DNA of 64,000 nucleotides from Caulobacter sp. 73W (GTDB lineage: Bacteria > Pseudomonadota > Alphaproteobacteria > Caulobacterales > Caulobacteraceae), in assembly GCF_041021955.1 (NCBI RefSeq), contig NZ_CP158375.1, forward strand, positions 3,894,501-3,958,500, in the 5' to 3' direction. Positions 1 through 7,997 of this stretch are shown piece by piece. Each line of letters starts with the position of its first letter. Positions within the stretch are counted from its first letter, which is position 1. Position numbers and translations under genes: made by a program. Below the pieces are notes generated by a model. It saw nothing but the letters and a program-made list of their open reading frames with translations. It made no database searches and was not told the DNA's origin.

Positions 1-1038
1 GGCCCGGCCAAGGCGGCGGTCGAGACGGCGCTGAAGGCCGGCAAGCCCGTCGTCACCGCCAACAAGGCCCTGATCGCCGAGCATGGCGCGGAGCTGGCCG
101 CCCTGGCGGAGGCCAACAATGTCCCGCTGCTGTTCGAGGCGGCGGTCATGGGCGGCGTGCCGGCCGTGAAGATGGTCCGCGAGGCCCTGGTCGGCGAAGA
201 GCTGAAGAGCATCGCCGGCATCCTGAACGGCACCTGCAACTACATCCTGACCGAGATGGAGGCCGCCGGCCGCACCTTCGGCGACGTCCTCGCCGAGGCG
301 CAGCGCCTGGGCTACGCCGAGGCCGACCCGACCATGGATGTGGGCGGCTTCGACGCCGGCCACAAGATCACCATCCTGGCGGCCCTGGCCTTCGGCTGCG
401 CGCCCAACTTCGCCGCCGCCGAGATCGAGGGCATCGACAAGGTCGATCTTCTGGACATCCGTCTGGCCAAGGATCTGGGTTACCGCATCAAGCTGATCGC
501 CTCGGTGGAGAAGGGCGAGGAGGGCGTGTCGGTGCGGGTCCACCCGTCGCTGACGCCGCTGAGCCACCCGATGGCGCAGGCCAACGGCGCGCTGAACGCT
601 CTTTTCCTGGAAGGTTCGCGCATCGGGCGCATCTTCTTGCAGGGGCCCGGCGCCGGCGCTGGTCCGACCGCCGCCGCCGTGGCCGCCGACATCGCCGATG
701 TGATGACCGGCGCGGTGCGTCCGGTGTTCCAGGCCCCGGCCGGAACGCTGGAGCCGTTCGTCGCCGTCGACGCCAGCCACCGCTTCGAGAAGGCCTATGT
801 GCGCATCCTGGTGAAGGATCAGCCGGGTGTGATCGCCGCGGTTTCCGAGACCCTGGCCGAGTGCGGGGTATCCATCGACAGCTTCCTGCAAAAGCCTGTT
901 GAGGATGCAGGCGGTGTTCCGATCGTGCTCATCAGCCATGCGGCGTCGGAGGCTTCCGTTACGGAAGCGATAAACCGCATCGAAAGGCTGCCGGCTGTGC
1001 TAGAGCGTCCGCGCCACTTGCGCATCGCGCGCATCTGA
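1..1038 (+). CDS. hom: Homoserine dehydrogenase, 5'-truncated by the window edge
   Basis: Reduces aspartate semialdehyde to homoserine with NAD(P)H, the branch point to threonine and methionine, in the cytoplasm. The frame is open from base 1, so only about the last 345 residues are seen and the N-terminal Rossmann half is outside the window. Visible are the segment VVTANKALIAEHG, the substrate-binding stretch GILNGTCNYIL followed by EAQRLGYAEADPTMDV, and a C-terminal ACT domain from about base 790 (AYVRILVKDQPGVIAAV), which in this family gives threonine feedback control. The protein ends at a TGA at 1036-1038, 52 bases before glpX on the same strand. The assignment is secure; the start lies upstream of base 1. 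Confidence 0.95.
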   Translation, partial: GPAKAAVETALKAGKPVVTANKALIAEHGAELAALAEANNVPLLFEAAVMGGVPAVKMVREALVGEELKSIAGILNGTCNYILTEMEAAGRTFGDVLAEAQRLGYAEADPTMDVGGFDAGHKITILAALAFGCAPNFAAAEIEGIDKVDLLDIRLAKDLGYRIKLIASVEKGEEGVSVRVHPSLTPLSHPMAQANGALNALFLEGSRIGRIFLQGPGAGAGPTAAAVAADIADVMTGAVRPVFQAPAGTLEPFVAVDASHRFEKAYVRILVKDQPGVIAAVSETLAECGVSIDSFLQKPVEDAGGVPIVLISHAASEASVTEAINRIERLPAVLERPRHLRIARI

Positions 1039-1090
1039 TAACCGCCAGGATAGGCGGAGGCAGCCCACGCAGGGCAGGAGACGTCTTTTC

Positions 1091-2041
1091 ATGAGTTCCA
1101 ATCCTCTGGATCGCAATCTGGTCCTGGATGCGGTTCACGTGACCGAGGCCGCGGCCATCGCGTCCTGGGGCATGGTTGGCCGCGGCGACGAGAAGGCGGC
1201 CGACCAGGCCGCCGTCGACGCCATGCGCAATGCGCTGAACGAACTGAACATCGACGGCGAGATCGTGATCGGCGAGGGCGAGCGCGACGAGGCGCCGATG
1301 CTCTATATCGGCGAGAAGGTGGGACGCGGCGGCGCGGCGATCGATATCGCCCTTGATCCGCTGGAAGGCACAACCCTGGCCGCCAAGGCCATGCCGAACG
1401 CCCTGGCTGTGATGGCCTGGGCGCCCAAGGGCACGCTGCTGAACGCGCCCGATACCTATATGGACAAGATCGCCTGCGGTCCGGGCCTGCCGGCCGGGGT
1501 CATCGATCTGGACGCCTCGCCCGCCGACAACGTCAAAGCCGTGGCCAAGGCCAAGGGCGTCGATCCGACCCAGATCACCGTCTGCGTCCTGGACCGCCCG
1601 CGTCACGCCGAGATCATCGCCAGCGTTCGCGGCGTCGGCGCGCGGGTCTATCTGATCACCGACGGCGACGTGGCGGGGGTGATCAACACCGCCGATCCGG
1701 CCACCGGCGTCGATCTGTACATCGGTCAGGGCGGCGCCCCGGAAGGCGTTCTAGCCTGCGCGGCGCTGAAGTGCGTGGGCGGCCAGTTCCAGGGGCGCCT
1801 GATGTTCCGCAACGCCGACGAGCGCGCCCGCGCCGCGCGCTGGGGCATCACCGACCTGGAGAAGAAGTACGACCTGCACGAGATCGTCCGCGCCGACGCC
1901 ATCTTCGCCGCCACGGGCGTGACGCCGGGAGCGCTGCTCGACGGCGTCGTGTTCAAGGACGGCATGGTTCACACCCATACGCTGGTGATGGATTCCGCCA
2001 CCGGCGAAGTGCGTGAAGTGCGCCTACGACGCAAAGCCTGA
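1091..2041 (+). CDS. glpX: Class II fructose-1,6-bisphosphatase (GlpX)
   Basis: Hydrolyses fructose 1,6-bisphosphate to fructose 6-phosphate in gluconeogenesis. The protein has 316 residues, the usual GlpX length. Metal and substrate motifs are intact: GEGERDEAP at residues 61-69 and DPLEGT at 89-94, which supply the acidic metal ligands of this lithium-sensitive phosphatase family. Near the C-terminus is the GVTPGALLDGV segment typical of GlpX. A Shine-Dalgarno-like GGAG lies about ten bases before the ATG. It sits between hom and recJ, close enough to hom (52 bases) for cotranscription. No class I fbp gene is seen in the window. Confidence 0.95.
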   Translation: MSSNPLDRNLVLDAVHVTEAAAIASWGMVGRGDEKAADQAAVDAMRNALNELNIDGEIVIGEGERDEAPMLYIGEKVGRGGAAIDIALDPLEGTTLAAKAMPNALAVMAWAPKGTLLNAPDTYMDKIACGPGLPAGVIDLDASPADNVKAVAKAKGVDPTQITVCVLDRPRHAEIIASVRGVGARVYLITDGDVAGVINTADPATGVDLYIGQGGAPEGVLACAALKCVGGQFQGRLMFRNADERARAARWGITDLEKKYDLHEIVRADAIFAATGVTPGALLDGVVFKDGMVHTHTLVMDSATGEVREVRLRRKA

Positions 2042-2122
2042 GCTCTTTCGACGCTCTCTACTTACCGGCGATGCGGGCCTATCTTGTCCGGATGATTCCT
2101 TGCGGACAGGGCGGTCTTCGCC

Positions 2123-3940
2123 ATGGGTGAGCCGGCTGAGACCATCGAGCCGGCCATGGACGCCTTTCTCGGCGTCACCCGGTCGCTGACCGGGCGCATC
2201 TGGCGTGAGCGGCCGGCGGACGCCGCCGCCGCACGCTCGCATCAACTGAAGATGGGGCTGTCGGAGCCGCTGGCGCGGGCCATCGCCGCGCGGGGCGTGG
2301 GGATCGACACCCTCGACAGCTTCCTGTCGCCGACCCTGAAGGCGCTGTTTCCCGATCCGTCCTGCTTCACCGACATGGATCGGGCGGCGGAGATCCTGAT
2401 CGACGCCGTGGTGGATGGTCGGCGCACCGTGGTGTTCGCCGACTATGACGTGGACGGCGCCAGCAGCGCCGCCCAGCTGGTCCGCTGGTTCCGGGCCATG
2501 GGGCGGGAACTGGCGATCTATGTTCCCGACCGCATGAAGGAGGGCTACGGCCCCAGCCCCGCCGCCTTCCGCCGTCTGCGGGAGGAGGGGGCCGATCTCG
2601 TCGTCACCGTCGATTGCGGCGCGGCGGCCTATGACGCCATCAACTACGCGGCCGAGATCGGGCTGGAGGTGGTGGTGATCGACCACCACCTGATGCGCGA
2701 CGACCCGCCCAAGGCCGCCGCCGTGGTCAATCCGAACCGGCCGGGCTGCGTGTCGGGGCAAGGGGTGCTGGCGGCGGCGGGGGTGACCTTCGTCCTGCTG
2801 GCCGCCCTGAACCGCGAAGCCCGCAAGCGCGGCCTGTTCGCCGACCGGGCCGAGCCCGACATCCGCCAATGGCTGGACCTGGCCGCCCTGGGCGCCGTCT
2901 GCGACGTGACGCAGCTGGTCGGCTTCAACCGCGCCCTGACGGCCCAGGGCCTCAAGGTGATGTCCGGCTGGGCAAATCCCGGGCTGAAGGCCCTGCTGGA
3001 CGTGGCCAAGGGCACGGGGCCGGCGACGACCTTCCATGCCGGCTTCATCCTGGGGCCGCGCATCAATGCCGGGGGGCGCATCGGCCGCTCAGACCTGGGC
3101 ACGCGCCTGCTGTCCACCGACGATCCGGTCGAGGCCGCCGCCCTGGCCGCCGAACTCGACGCCCTGAACGCCGAGCGCAAGGACGTGGAGCGCGAGGTCA
3201 TCGACCAGGCGGTGCTGGTCATCGAACGCGACAGCAACTTCGATCCCGAAGCGCCGGTGATCGTGGTGGCGGGCGACGACTGGCATCCCGGCGTCATCGG
3301 CATCGTGGCCGGACGGCTGCGGGAGCGTTACCGTAAGCCGGTCGTGGTGATCGGCGTCGATCGCGCCGCCGATGTCGGCAAGGGCTCCGGCCGTTCGCAG
3401 AGCGGCATGAACCTGGGCAAGGCGATCCAGGGCGCCTATGAGGCCGGCCTGCTGATGGCGGGTGGCGGGCACGCCATGGCGGCCGGCCTGACCATGCGGC
3501 CGGCCCTGATCCCAGAGCTGCGGGCGTTCCTGGAAGAGAAGCTGGCGGTGGAGCGCGAAGCGGCTGGCGACGAGCCGTTGGACATCGACGCCCTGATCCG
3601 GCCCGGCGCTGCGGACCGCGCTCTGCTCAACGAGTTTCAGGCTTTGGCCCCGTTCGGGCCGGGCAATCCCGAGCCGATGTTCGCCTTGTCGGGTGTCCGC
3701 GTCGATCGGCCCATGGCCATGCGCGGCGGGCACCTGCGCTGCACCCTGGTGGACGCCAACGGCGCCAAGCTGAAGGCCGTGGCCTGGCGTTGCGAGGAGA
3801 CGGATCTGGGCCGCCGGCTGCTTTCCGGCGAAGGTTCTCTGCATGTGGCCGGACGCCTGAAGCCCGATGACTATATGGGCCGCGAGGGGGTCCAGCTGGA
3901 GATCGAGGACGCCTACGATCCCCGTATCCGGACCGCCTGA
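2123..3940 (+). CDS. recJ: Single-stranded-DNA-specific 5'-3' exonuclease RecJ
   Basis: Degrades single-stranded DNA 5' to 3' in recombination, mismatch and base-excision repair. The protein has about 605 residues. DHH-family metal motifs are present: ADYDVDGASS near residue 108 and VVVIDHHLMRD near 182. The DHHA1 domain carries the GGGHAMAAG motif near residue 445, followed by an OB-like C-terminal domain. There is no convincing Shine-Dalgarno before the ATG at 2123; the in-frame ATG at 2156 (MDAFLGVTRS) is an alternative start giving 594 residues. It follows glpX by 81 bases and is followed by a tRNA-Glu gene. Confidence 0.95.
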   Translation: MGEPAETIEPAMDAFLGVTRSLTGRIWRERPADAAAARSHQLKMGLSEPLARAIAARGVGIDTLDSFLSPTLKALFPDPSCFTDMDRAAEILIDAVVDGRRTVVFADYDVDGASSAAQLVRWFRAMGRELAIYVPDRMKEGYGPSPAAFRRLREEGADLVVTVDCGAAAYDAINYAAEIGLEVVVIDHHLMRDDPPKAAAVVNPNRPGCVSGQGVLAAAGVTFVLLAALNREARKRGLFADRAEPDIRQWLDLAALGAVCDVTQLVGFNRALTAQGLKVMSGWANPGLKALLDVAKGTGPATTFHAGFILGPRINAGGRIGRSDLGTRLLSTDDPVEAAALAAELDALNAERKDVEREVIDQAVLVIERDSNFDPEAPVIVVAGDDWHPGVIGIVAGRLRERYRKPVVVIGVDRAADVGKGSGRSQSGMNLGKAIQGAYEAGLLMAGGGHAMAAGLTMRPALIPELRAFLEEKLAVEREAAGDEPLDIDALIRPGAADRALLNEFQALAPFGPGNPEPMFALSGVRVDRPMAMRGGHLRCTLVDANGAKLKAVAWRCEETDLGRRLLSGEGSLHVAGRLKPDDYMGREGVQLEIEDAYDPRIRTA

Positions 3941-3958
3941 ATTTTCTGGATTAAGGGG

Positions 3959-3987
3959 TTGCGCCCCAAAAATGAGGCGGCTATATC
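3959..3987 (+). promoter_or_regulatory. Candidate sigma-70 promoter for tRNA-Glu
   Basis: A TTGCGC hexamer at 3959-3964 is separated by exactly 17 bases from TATATC at 3982-3987, placing a start about ten bases before the mature tRNA end at 4004. It lies just after the recJ stop. This is a visual match only. Confidence 0.45.
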
Positions 3988-4003
3988 CCCGGCTCCTCGC
4001 CGC

Positions 4004-4078
4004 GGTCCCTTCGTCTATCGGTTAGGACACCAGATTTTCAATCTGGGAAGAGGGGTTCGATTCCCCTAGGGACTGCCA
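4004..4078 (+). tRNA. tRNA-Glu (anticodon TTC)
   Basis: The acceptor arm GGTCCCT pairs with AGGGACT. The anticodon stem CCAGA/TCTGG closes the loop TTTTCAA with anticodon TTC at 4037-4039. The T-arm has GGTTCGATTCC, and the 3' CCA is encoded (4076-4078). All cloverleaf arms can be drawn by eye. Confidence 0.96.
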
Positions 4079-4242
4079 CGAGGCCTCTGACAGCGCCGCG
4101 AGATTTTCGCGTCGAAATGTCACGTCTTCGAAACATTAAGGCGTAATTGCGCCAAATCTGGTTGACGGTCGCCCGCCGTCGATAACACTGTTTCCCTGCG
4201 CGCCTGTCCAAGGAGGGCTTTGGGGACAGGCCAGAGGGGCGA

Positions 4243-4884
4243 ATGTCTGGTTTTGATTTCGAGGGGGCTGGCGCGCACGAAGAAGCGGTGCGCATCAGCG
4301 GGAAGATCAAGTGGTTCGACGCAGGCAAGGGATACGGTTTCATCGTTCCCGATGACCCCGGCCAAACCGGTCTGCGCGACGTGCTTTTGCACATCACTTC
4401 ATTGCGCAACAGCGGACGTGAGGCGGCGCCGGAAGGCTCGATGATCGTCTGTGACGTGATCAAGCGGCCCAAGGGCTGGCAGGTGTCCGAGGTCGTCGAT
4501 CTCGATGAAAGCACCGCCGCCCCGGTCCAGGAGCGTCCGCGCAGGGCTTTCGACGATTCTGAGGGCCACGGGGGTGGGTTCCGTCGGGATCGTGGAGACG
4601 GTTATGACCGCGGTCGCAGCGGGGGCTTTTCGTCCCCGCCGCCGCGTCGTCCGGCCGGCCCGCGTGGTCCGCTGGAGCGGGCCAAGGTGAAGTGGTTCAA
4701 CCGCACCAAGGGCTATGGTTTCGTCGTCCGAGACGGTGAGCCGGGCGACATCTTCGTGCATATCGAGACCCTGCGCCGCAGCGGGTTGGAGGATCTCCAG
4801 CCCGGCGACGACGTCATGGTCCGGTTCGCCGAGGGCCCCAAGGGTCTCGTGGTCGCCGAGATCGAGGGTTCGGGCTACGCCTGA
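4243..4884 (+). CDS. Cold-shock protein with two cold-shock domains (CspC/CspD type)
   Basis: Single-stranded nucleic-acid-binding protein of 213 residues with two cold-shock domains. Domain 1 (about residues 16-85) has [16 protein letters not shown] and VLLHITSL; domain 2 (about 144-212) has [15 protein letters not shown] and IFVHIETL, so both RNP1 and RNP2 motifs are present twice. They are joined by a disordered Gly/Arg/Pro-rich linker ([15 protein letters not shown]). Two-domain Csps are known in Caulobacter as CspC and CspD, linked to stationary phase; which of the two this is cannot be decided here. AGAGGGG precedes the ATG. The upstream gap holds TTGACG at 4162. A 13-bp stem terminator follows. 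Confidence 0.92.
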   Translation: MSGFDFEGAGAHEEAVRISGKIKWFDAGKGYGFIVPDDPGQTGLRDVLLHITSLRNSGREAAPEGSMIVCDVIKRPKGWQVSEVVDLDESTAAPVQERPRRAFDDSEGHGGGFRRDRGDGYDRGRSGGFSSPPPRRPAGPRGPLERAKVKWFNRTKGYGFVVRDGEPGDIFVHIETLRRSGLEDLQPGDDVMVRFAEGPKGLVVAEIEGSGYA

Positions 4885-4890
4885 CCTGGA

Positions 4891-4923
4891 CGCGCGGCGG
4901 GCGATCACGCCCGCCGCGCGTTC
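4891..4923 (+). terminator. Strong hairpin after the cold-shock gene
   Basis: A perfect 13-bp stem (4891-4903 with 4908-4920) has a four-base ATCA loop and is followed by TTCC. The stem starts seven bases after the stop codon. The U-tract is weak, so a stabilising 3' hairpin is also possible. Confidence 0.6.
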
Positions 4924-5007
4924 CACGCATTTGAACTTTTCCACGTCCAAGCAGGCGTTTCGTTTGCGGCGCAGCGATGTGCGTGGCAAGAACGCGCCCA
5001 CCGATGT

Positions 5008-5084
5008 CGGGGTGTGGCGCAGCCTGGTAGCGCATCTGTTTTGGGAGCAGAGGGTCGCAGGTTCGAATCCTGCCGCCCCGACCA
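5008..5084 (+). tRNA. tRNA-Pro (anticodon TGG)
   Basis: The acceptor arm CGGGGTG pairs with CGCCCCG. The anticodon stem TCTGT/GCAGA closes the loop TTTGGGA with anticodon TGG. The T-arm has GGTTCGAATCC, and the discriminator A is followed by an encoded CCA (5082-5084). Confidence 0.96.
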
Positions 5085-5107
5085 TCGGGAAGACGGAGAC
5101 TAGTTCA

Positions 5108-5413
5108 ATGCTCGCGCGCATCTTCCGCCCCGCCAAGACGGCCATGCAGTCTGGCAAGGCCAAGACCAAGGATTGGGTGCTGGAGTTCGCCCCGGCCTCG
5201 GCCCGCAAGGCTGACCCGCTGATGGGCTGGACGCAGTCGACCGACATGGACGGCCAGGTGCGCCTGAAGTTCGAGAACCGCGATGAGGCCGTGGCCTATG
5301 CTCAGAAGCACGGCCTGCCGTTCCAGCTGATCGAGCCGAAGACGCCCAAGCGCATCATCAAGGCCTACGCCGACAATTTCGCGACCAACCGCAAGTTCCC
5401 CTGGACGCACTGA
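5108..5413 (+). CDS. NADH-ubiquinone oxidoreductase supernumerary subunit, NDUFS4/18-kDa type
   Basis: Short protein of 101 residues matching the ETC complex I conserved-region family, the bacterial counterpart of mitochondrial NDUFS4 that sits on the peripheral arm of complex I. Recognisable are an N-terminal ARIFRPAKTAMQSG, the motif WVLEFAP, then MGWTQSTDMDGQVRL, and the C-terminal ending RIIKAYADNFATNRKF. The start at 5108 was chosen because the frame upstream runs through tRNA-Pro. It lies between tRNA-Pro and tRNA-Arg, about 34 kb from the nuo operon, as is usual for the accessory subunits of alphaproteobacterial complex I, which are scattered. Confidence 0.9.
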   Translation: MLARIFRPAKTAMQSGKAKTKDWVLEFAPASARKADPLMGWTQSTDMDGQVRLKFENRDEAVAYAQKHGLPFQLIEPKTPKRIIKAYADNFATNRKFPWTH

Positions 5414-5463
5414 TTTTTCTGGATGCGCCGGCGCTGCGCCCGCATCCTCAAGCGCGCGGCTTC

Positions 5464-5540
5464 GCTCCCGTAGCTCAGCTGGATAGAGCATCTGCCTTCT
5501 AAGCAGACGGTCGCAGGTTCGAATCCTGCCGGGGGCGCCA
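5464..5540 (+). tRNA. tRNA-Arg (anticodon TCT)
   Basis: The acceptor arm GCTCCCG pairs with CGGGGGC. The D-arm has AGCTCAGCTGGATAGAGC. The anticodon stem TCTGC/GCAGA closes the loop CTTCTAA with anticodon TCT. The T-arm has GGTTCGAATCC, with an encoded CCA at 5538-5540. Confidence 0.96.
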
Positions 5541-5574
5541 CGGCCGCGCGAACGCGTCTGTAAGGGAAGCGGAT

Positions 5575-6108
5575 ATGGCCAAGCTCGTCTTTGGAATGAA
5601 CCAGTCCCTGGACGGCTATGTCGACCACATGGCGTTCGCGCCCAGCGTTGGGCTCTTTCGCCACTTCATCAAGGAAGCCCAGGGGCAGGTCGGCAGCCTC
5701 TACGGCCGCAAGATCTACGAGATCATGAGCTACTGGGATGAGGATCATCCTGAGTGGGATGCGGATCGGCGCGCCTTCGCGACCGCGTGGCGCAGCCAGC
5801 ACAAATGGGTGGTTTCACGCTCGCTGACCTCCGTCGGTCCCAACGCCACGCTAGTCGACGGCGATCTGGAGACCGCGATCCGTACGCTGAAGGCCGAGCG
5901 CGAGGGGGAGATCGAGGTCGCCGGTCCGGACCTGGCGCGAAGCCTCACTGACCTCGGCCTGATCGATGAGTACCGGATCTATCTGCATCCCGTGGTTCTG
6001 GGGCGGGGCACGCCATACTTCGCCGGCCCGCGACCGCCGCTGCGGCTTACCGGCAGCGATCCGATGGGCGACGACGTGATCCGACTGACTTACGTTCCAG
6101 CGTCCTGA
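5575..6108 (+). CDS. Dihydrofolate reductase family / RibD C-terminal-domain protein
   Basis: 177-residue protein of the RibD-C (deaminase-reductase) fold, a relative of dihydrofolate reductase that probably binds NADPH; substrate unknown. It starts with MAKLVFGMNQSLDGYVD, the usual N-terminal strand of the family. It continues with a YGRKIYEIM segment and a WVVSRSLTSVG strand, and near the end has the family signature EIEVAGPDLARSL and IDEYRIYLHPVVLGRG TPYF. It is probably not the riboflavin enzyme itself, since the deaminase domain and rib neighbours are absent. Its last 19 bases overlap the convergent nuclease gene (6090-6108). Confidence 0.85.
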   Translation: MAKLVFGMNQSLDGYVDHMAFAPSVGLFRHFIKEAQGQVGSLYGRKIYEIMSYWDEDHPEWDADRRAFATAWRSQHKWVVSRSLTSVGPNATLVDGDLETAIRTLKAEREGEIEVAGPDLARSLTDLGLIDEYRIYLHPVVLGRGTPYFAGPRPPLRLTGSDPMGDDVIRLTYVPAS

Positions 6109-6773
6109 GGCTCAGCCTGGACTTGGGCCTCACGCGAGCGCCGCTCGCTGGGCGTCTCGAAGCGGCCCGCCCAGACGCCAAGCCTGGCCTCCTGGGCGTC
6201 GTTCTCGTTGTCGGCGTACTGACCCTCGAAATCGGCGGCCCAGCCGTTCGTCACCTGCGCCAGGTTCAAGGATCCCAGGTCCGACTCGCAATGGCCGGTA
6301 TCGCCCTGACAGGGCGTGTCGGACACGTAGCAGACGCCAAGCCACCGCCCGTTGGTCGGCGGCGGTCCTTCGGGGCGGCAGGCGACCTGACGGCCGCCGA
6401 TCAGCTTTTCCAGATGCGCACGGGAGGCCTCGCCGCAGGCCCAGGCCTTGCCGTTCTTGTCCTCGCAGGTCTGCGCCAGCTCAGGGGCCTCGATGGTCCA
6501 CAGGTCCGCCTCCACGCCATTGATCTTCAGCGTGTCGCCATCGATGACCTGCGCGCGGCCAAAGAGGTCGGCGCGCGTGTCGGCGCGATCATCTGTGGCG
6601 GCTTCGGGCGAGACGAGTTCCGGTACGTGATCTGTGGAGTTGAGCGCGTATTTGAGCGCGTCAGCCTCCTTGATCGGGTGCACCTTTGGCCGGGCCTGTT
6701 CATAGGCGACGGCCCCAAGCGCCACGACGCCGGCAACGGCCGCGAGCGCCAGCCAGGTTTTGGAGATCGGCAT
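6090..6773 (-). CDS. Membrane-anchored thermonuclease (SNase-like) family protein
   Basis: 227 residues. An N-terminal hydrophobic helix (about residues 7-23) suggests a membrane anchor or uncleaved signal, with the SNase-like OB fold outside the cytoplasm. The fold is recognised by AQVIDGDTLKINGVEA near residue 75, TIEAPEL at 93-99 (the DAPE-type motif with E98), and GRWLGVCYV with R143. Against the family pattern RLxGIDAPE, the first catalytic arginine is Asp90 here, so nuclease activity is doubtful. Several cysteines suggest disulfides. The start codon overlaps the stop of the upstream gene (TGATG), implying translational coupling. Confidence 0.8.
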   Translation of the reverse strand: MPISKTWLALAAVAGVVALGAVAYEQARPKVHPIKEADALKYALNSTDHVPELVSPEAATDDRADTRADLFGRAQVIDGDTLKINGVEADLWTIEAPELAQTCEDKNGKAWACGEASRAHLEKLIGGRQVACRPEGPPPTNGRWLGVCYVSDTPCQGDTGHCESDLGSLNLAQVTNGWAADFEGQYADNENDAQEARLGVWAGRFETPSERRSREAQVQAEPQDAGT

Positions 6774-7195
6774 CAGCGCACCTTTTGGAAATACGGAGCC
6801 GGCGAGCGCGTCACGCCCTCGTCGGGGACAAAGCCGGTCCAGCGGGTCAGCAGTTTGCCGTCCGTTTTCGACAGGATGAAGAGCGAGGTTCCGGGCTTGT
6901 AGACCTCGACCCCGAAGCGATTGCCCGCGGACGGCGGCGGGTAGCTGAGGAAGCGTACCTCAAGGCCTTGAGGGGAGGGGCTGAGGGTGCAGCTGAAGGC
7001 CTCCTGGGTCTGGAAACCGTCTCCCGCGAACGCGCAGGCGCCATCCTTCAGGGTCAGCCGCCAGGTGACCAGGATGGGCGAGCCCCCGGCCGTGCGGCCG
7101 CCATCATGTGTATATGTATAGGTCCCGTTCCATTCCGACGCCGGCGAGGTCGCCCCCAGGAGGAGCGCCGAGGCGGCGGATATCAGACTGAACAT
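6773..7195 (-). CDS. Hypothetical secreted protein
   Basis: 140 residues, function not recognised. The N-terminus (MFSLISAASALLLGATSPAS) looks like a signal peptide, so the mature protein is probably periplasmic. The rest is a beta-rich stretch with WNGTYTYTHDGGRTAGG, WRLTLKDGACAF and two central cysteines, and could be a small beta-barrel or lipocalin-like fold; this is a guess from composition. It is followed directly by the nuclease-like gene with a one-base overlap, so the pair is likely one unit. Confidence 0.7.
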   Translation of the reverse strand: MFSLISAASALLLGATSPASEWNGTYTYTHDGGRTAGGSPILVTWRLTLKDGACAFAGDGFQTQEAFSCTLSPSPQGLEVRFLSYPPPSAGNRFGVEVYKPGTSLFILSKTDGKLLTRWTGFVPDEGVTRSPAPYFQKVR

Positions 7196-7261
7196 GAAGC
7201 ACGCCTTGCTGCGGAAGGTGTTGGTTCAACGCCGAACAACCTTGCAGGCTCAAGGAGCGAT

Positions 7262-7296
7262 GCCAATCAAATCCGCCGGCCTTATTCGATCGGCGG
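7262..7296 (-). terminator. Hairpin overlapping the stop of the SleB-like gene
   Basis: On the minus strand CCGCCG (7296-7291) pairs with CGGCGG (7278-7273), with the TAA stop of the upstream gene in the loop, followed by ATTTGATT. The position and T-rich tail fit a short intrinsic terminator. Confidence 0.4.
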
Positions 7297-7974
7297 GCTT
7301 TGCGTCGCCTCGGGCATGGTCTGGACGACCTTCATCTTCCTGGCCGCGCCATAGAAGGTGTGGCGGCCGATCTGGGTGATGCGGGGCAGGACGGCGGCCC
7401 AGGACGGGCTGACATAGTCGGCGTGGAAGCTGAGAGCGCCGCGGACTTCATGCCCCGCTTCGCCGGCCATGACGGCGTCGGCGACCTTGCGCGCCTTGCG
7501 CCAGGCGGCGCCGTGCGGAGGCGAGGCCAGCATGGCCCCGTTGCAGGCGAAGCTGAACTGACAGCCTCGGCGCGGCGCGCCCTGGAAGACCACTTCGCAG
7601 ACCGACTTGGGATAGCGTGGACTGCGCACGCGGTTCATGACCACGGCGGCGATGGCGGCCTGTCCGGCCTCGCTCTCACCGCGCGCCTCGTAATAGACGG
7701 CCTGGGCCAGGCACTCGCGCTCGCCGCCGGACATGGCGGTGCGGACCTGGCGCAGGATGGCGCTGTCCATGGGGCGGCCGATGAAGTCCTCGTCCGTCAG
7801 GCGGCGCAGGCGCGGCCCGTCGCCCAGGCGTCCCCGAAGCATCGGATCAGCGGCGACGGATTCAGCCAGGGTCTGGGGCGGCGAGATGTAGGTGCAGCCA
7901 GCGATCCCACAGAGGGCGGCCAGCCCGGCCAGGGCGGGGACGACGGATCGGGTGCGGACGTAGGCGACGGCCAC
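7282..7974 (-). CDS. Cell-wall hydrolase, SleB/CwlJ-like lipoprotein
   Basis: 230-residue protein of the Hydrolase_2 (SleB/CwlJ) family, which cleaves peptidoglycan. The domain starts near residue 88 with ECLAQAVYYEARGESEAGQ, including the acidic YYEARGE motif, then AAVVMNRVRSPRYPKSVC, and later GCQFSFACNG. The GTG at 7974 is preferred because AGGGGG lies nine bases before it. This gives a signal peptide ending in CGIAGC (Cys27), a lipobox, so the enzyme is probably an outer-membrane lipoprotein facing the periplasm. A TTG at 8007 would overlap the preceding gene and give an unlikely charged extension. It follows the RsaA-anchor-like gene by 23 bases. Confidence 0.85.
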   Translation of the reverse strand: MAVAYVRTRSVVPALAGLAALCGIAGCTYISPPQTLAESVAADPMLRGRLGDGPRLRRLTDEDFIGRPMDSAILRQVRTAMSGGERECLAQAVYYEARGESEAGQAAIAAVVMNRVRSPRYPKSVCEVVFQGAPRRGCQFSFACNGAMLASPPHGAAWRKARKVADAVMAGEAGHEVRGALSFHADYVSPSWAAVLPRITQIGRHTFYGAARKMKVVQTMPEATQSPPIE

Positions 7975-7997
7975 GATCTTCGTCCCCCTAAAGTCCC

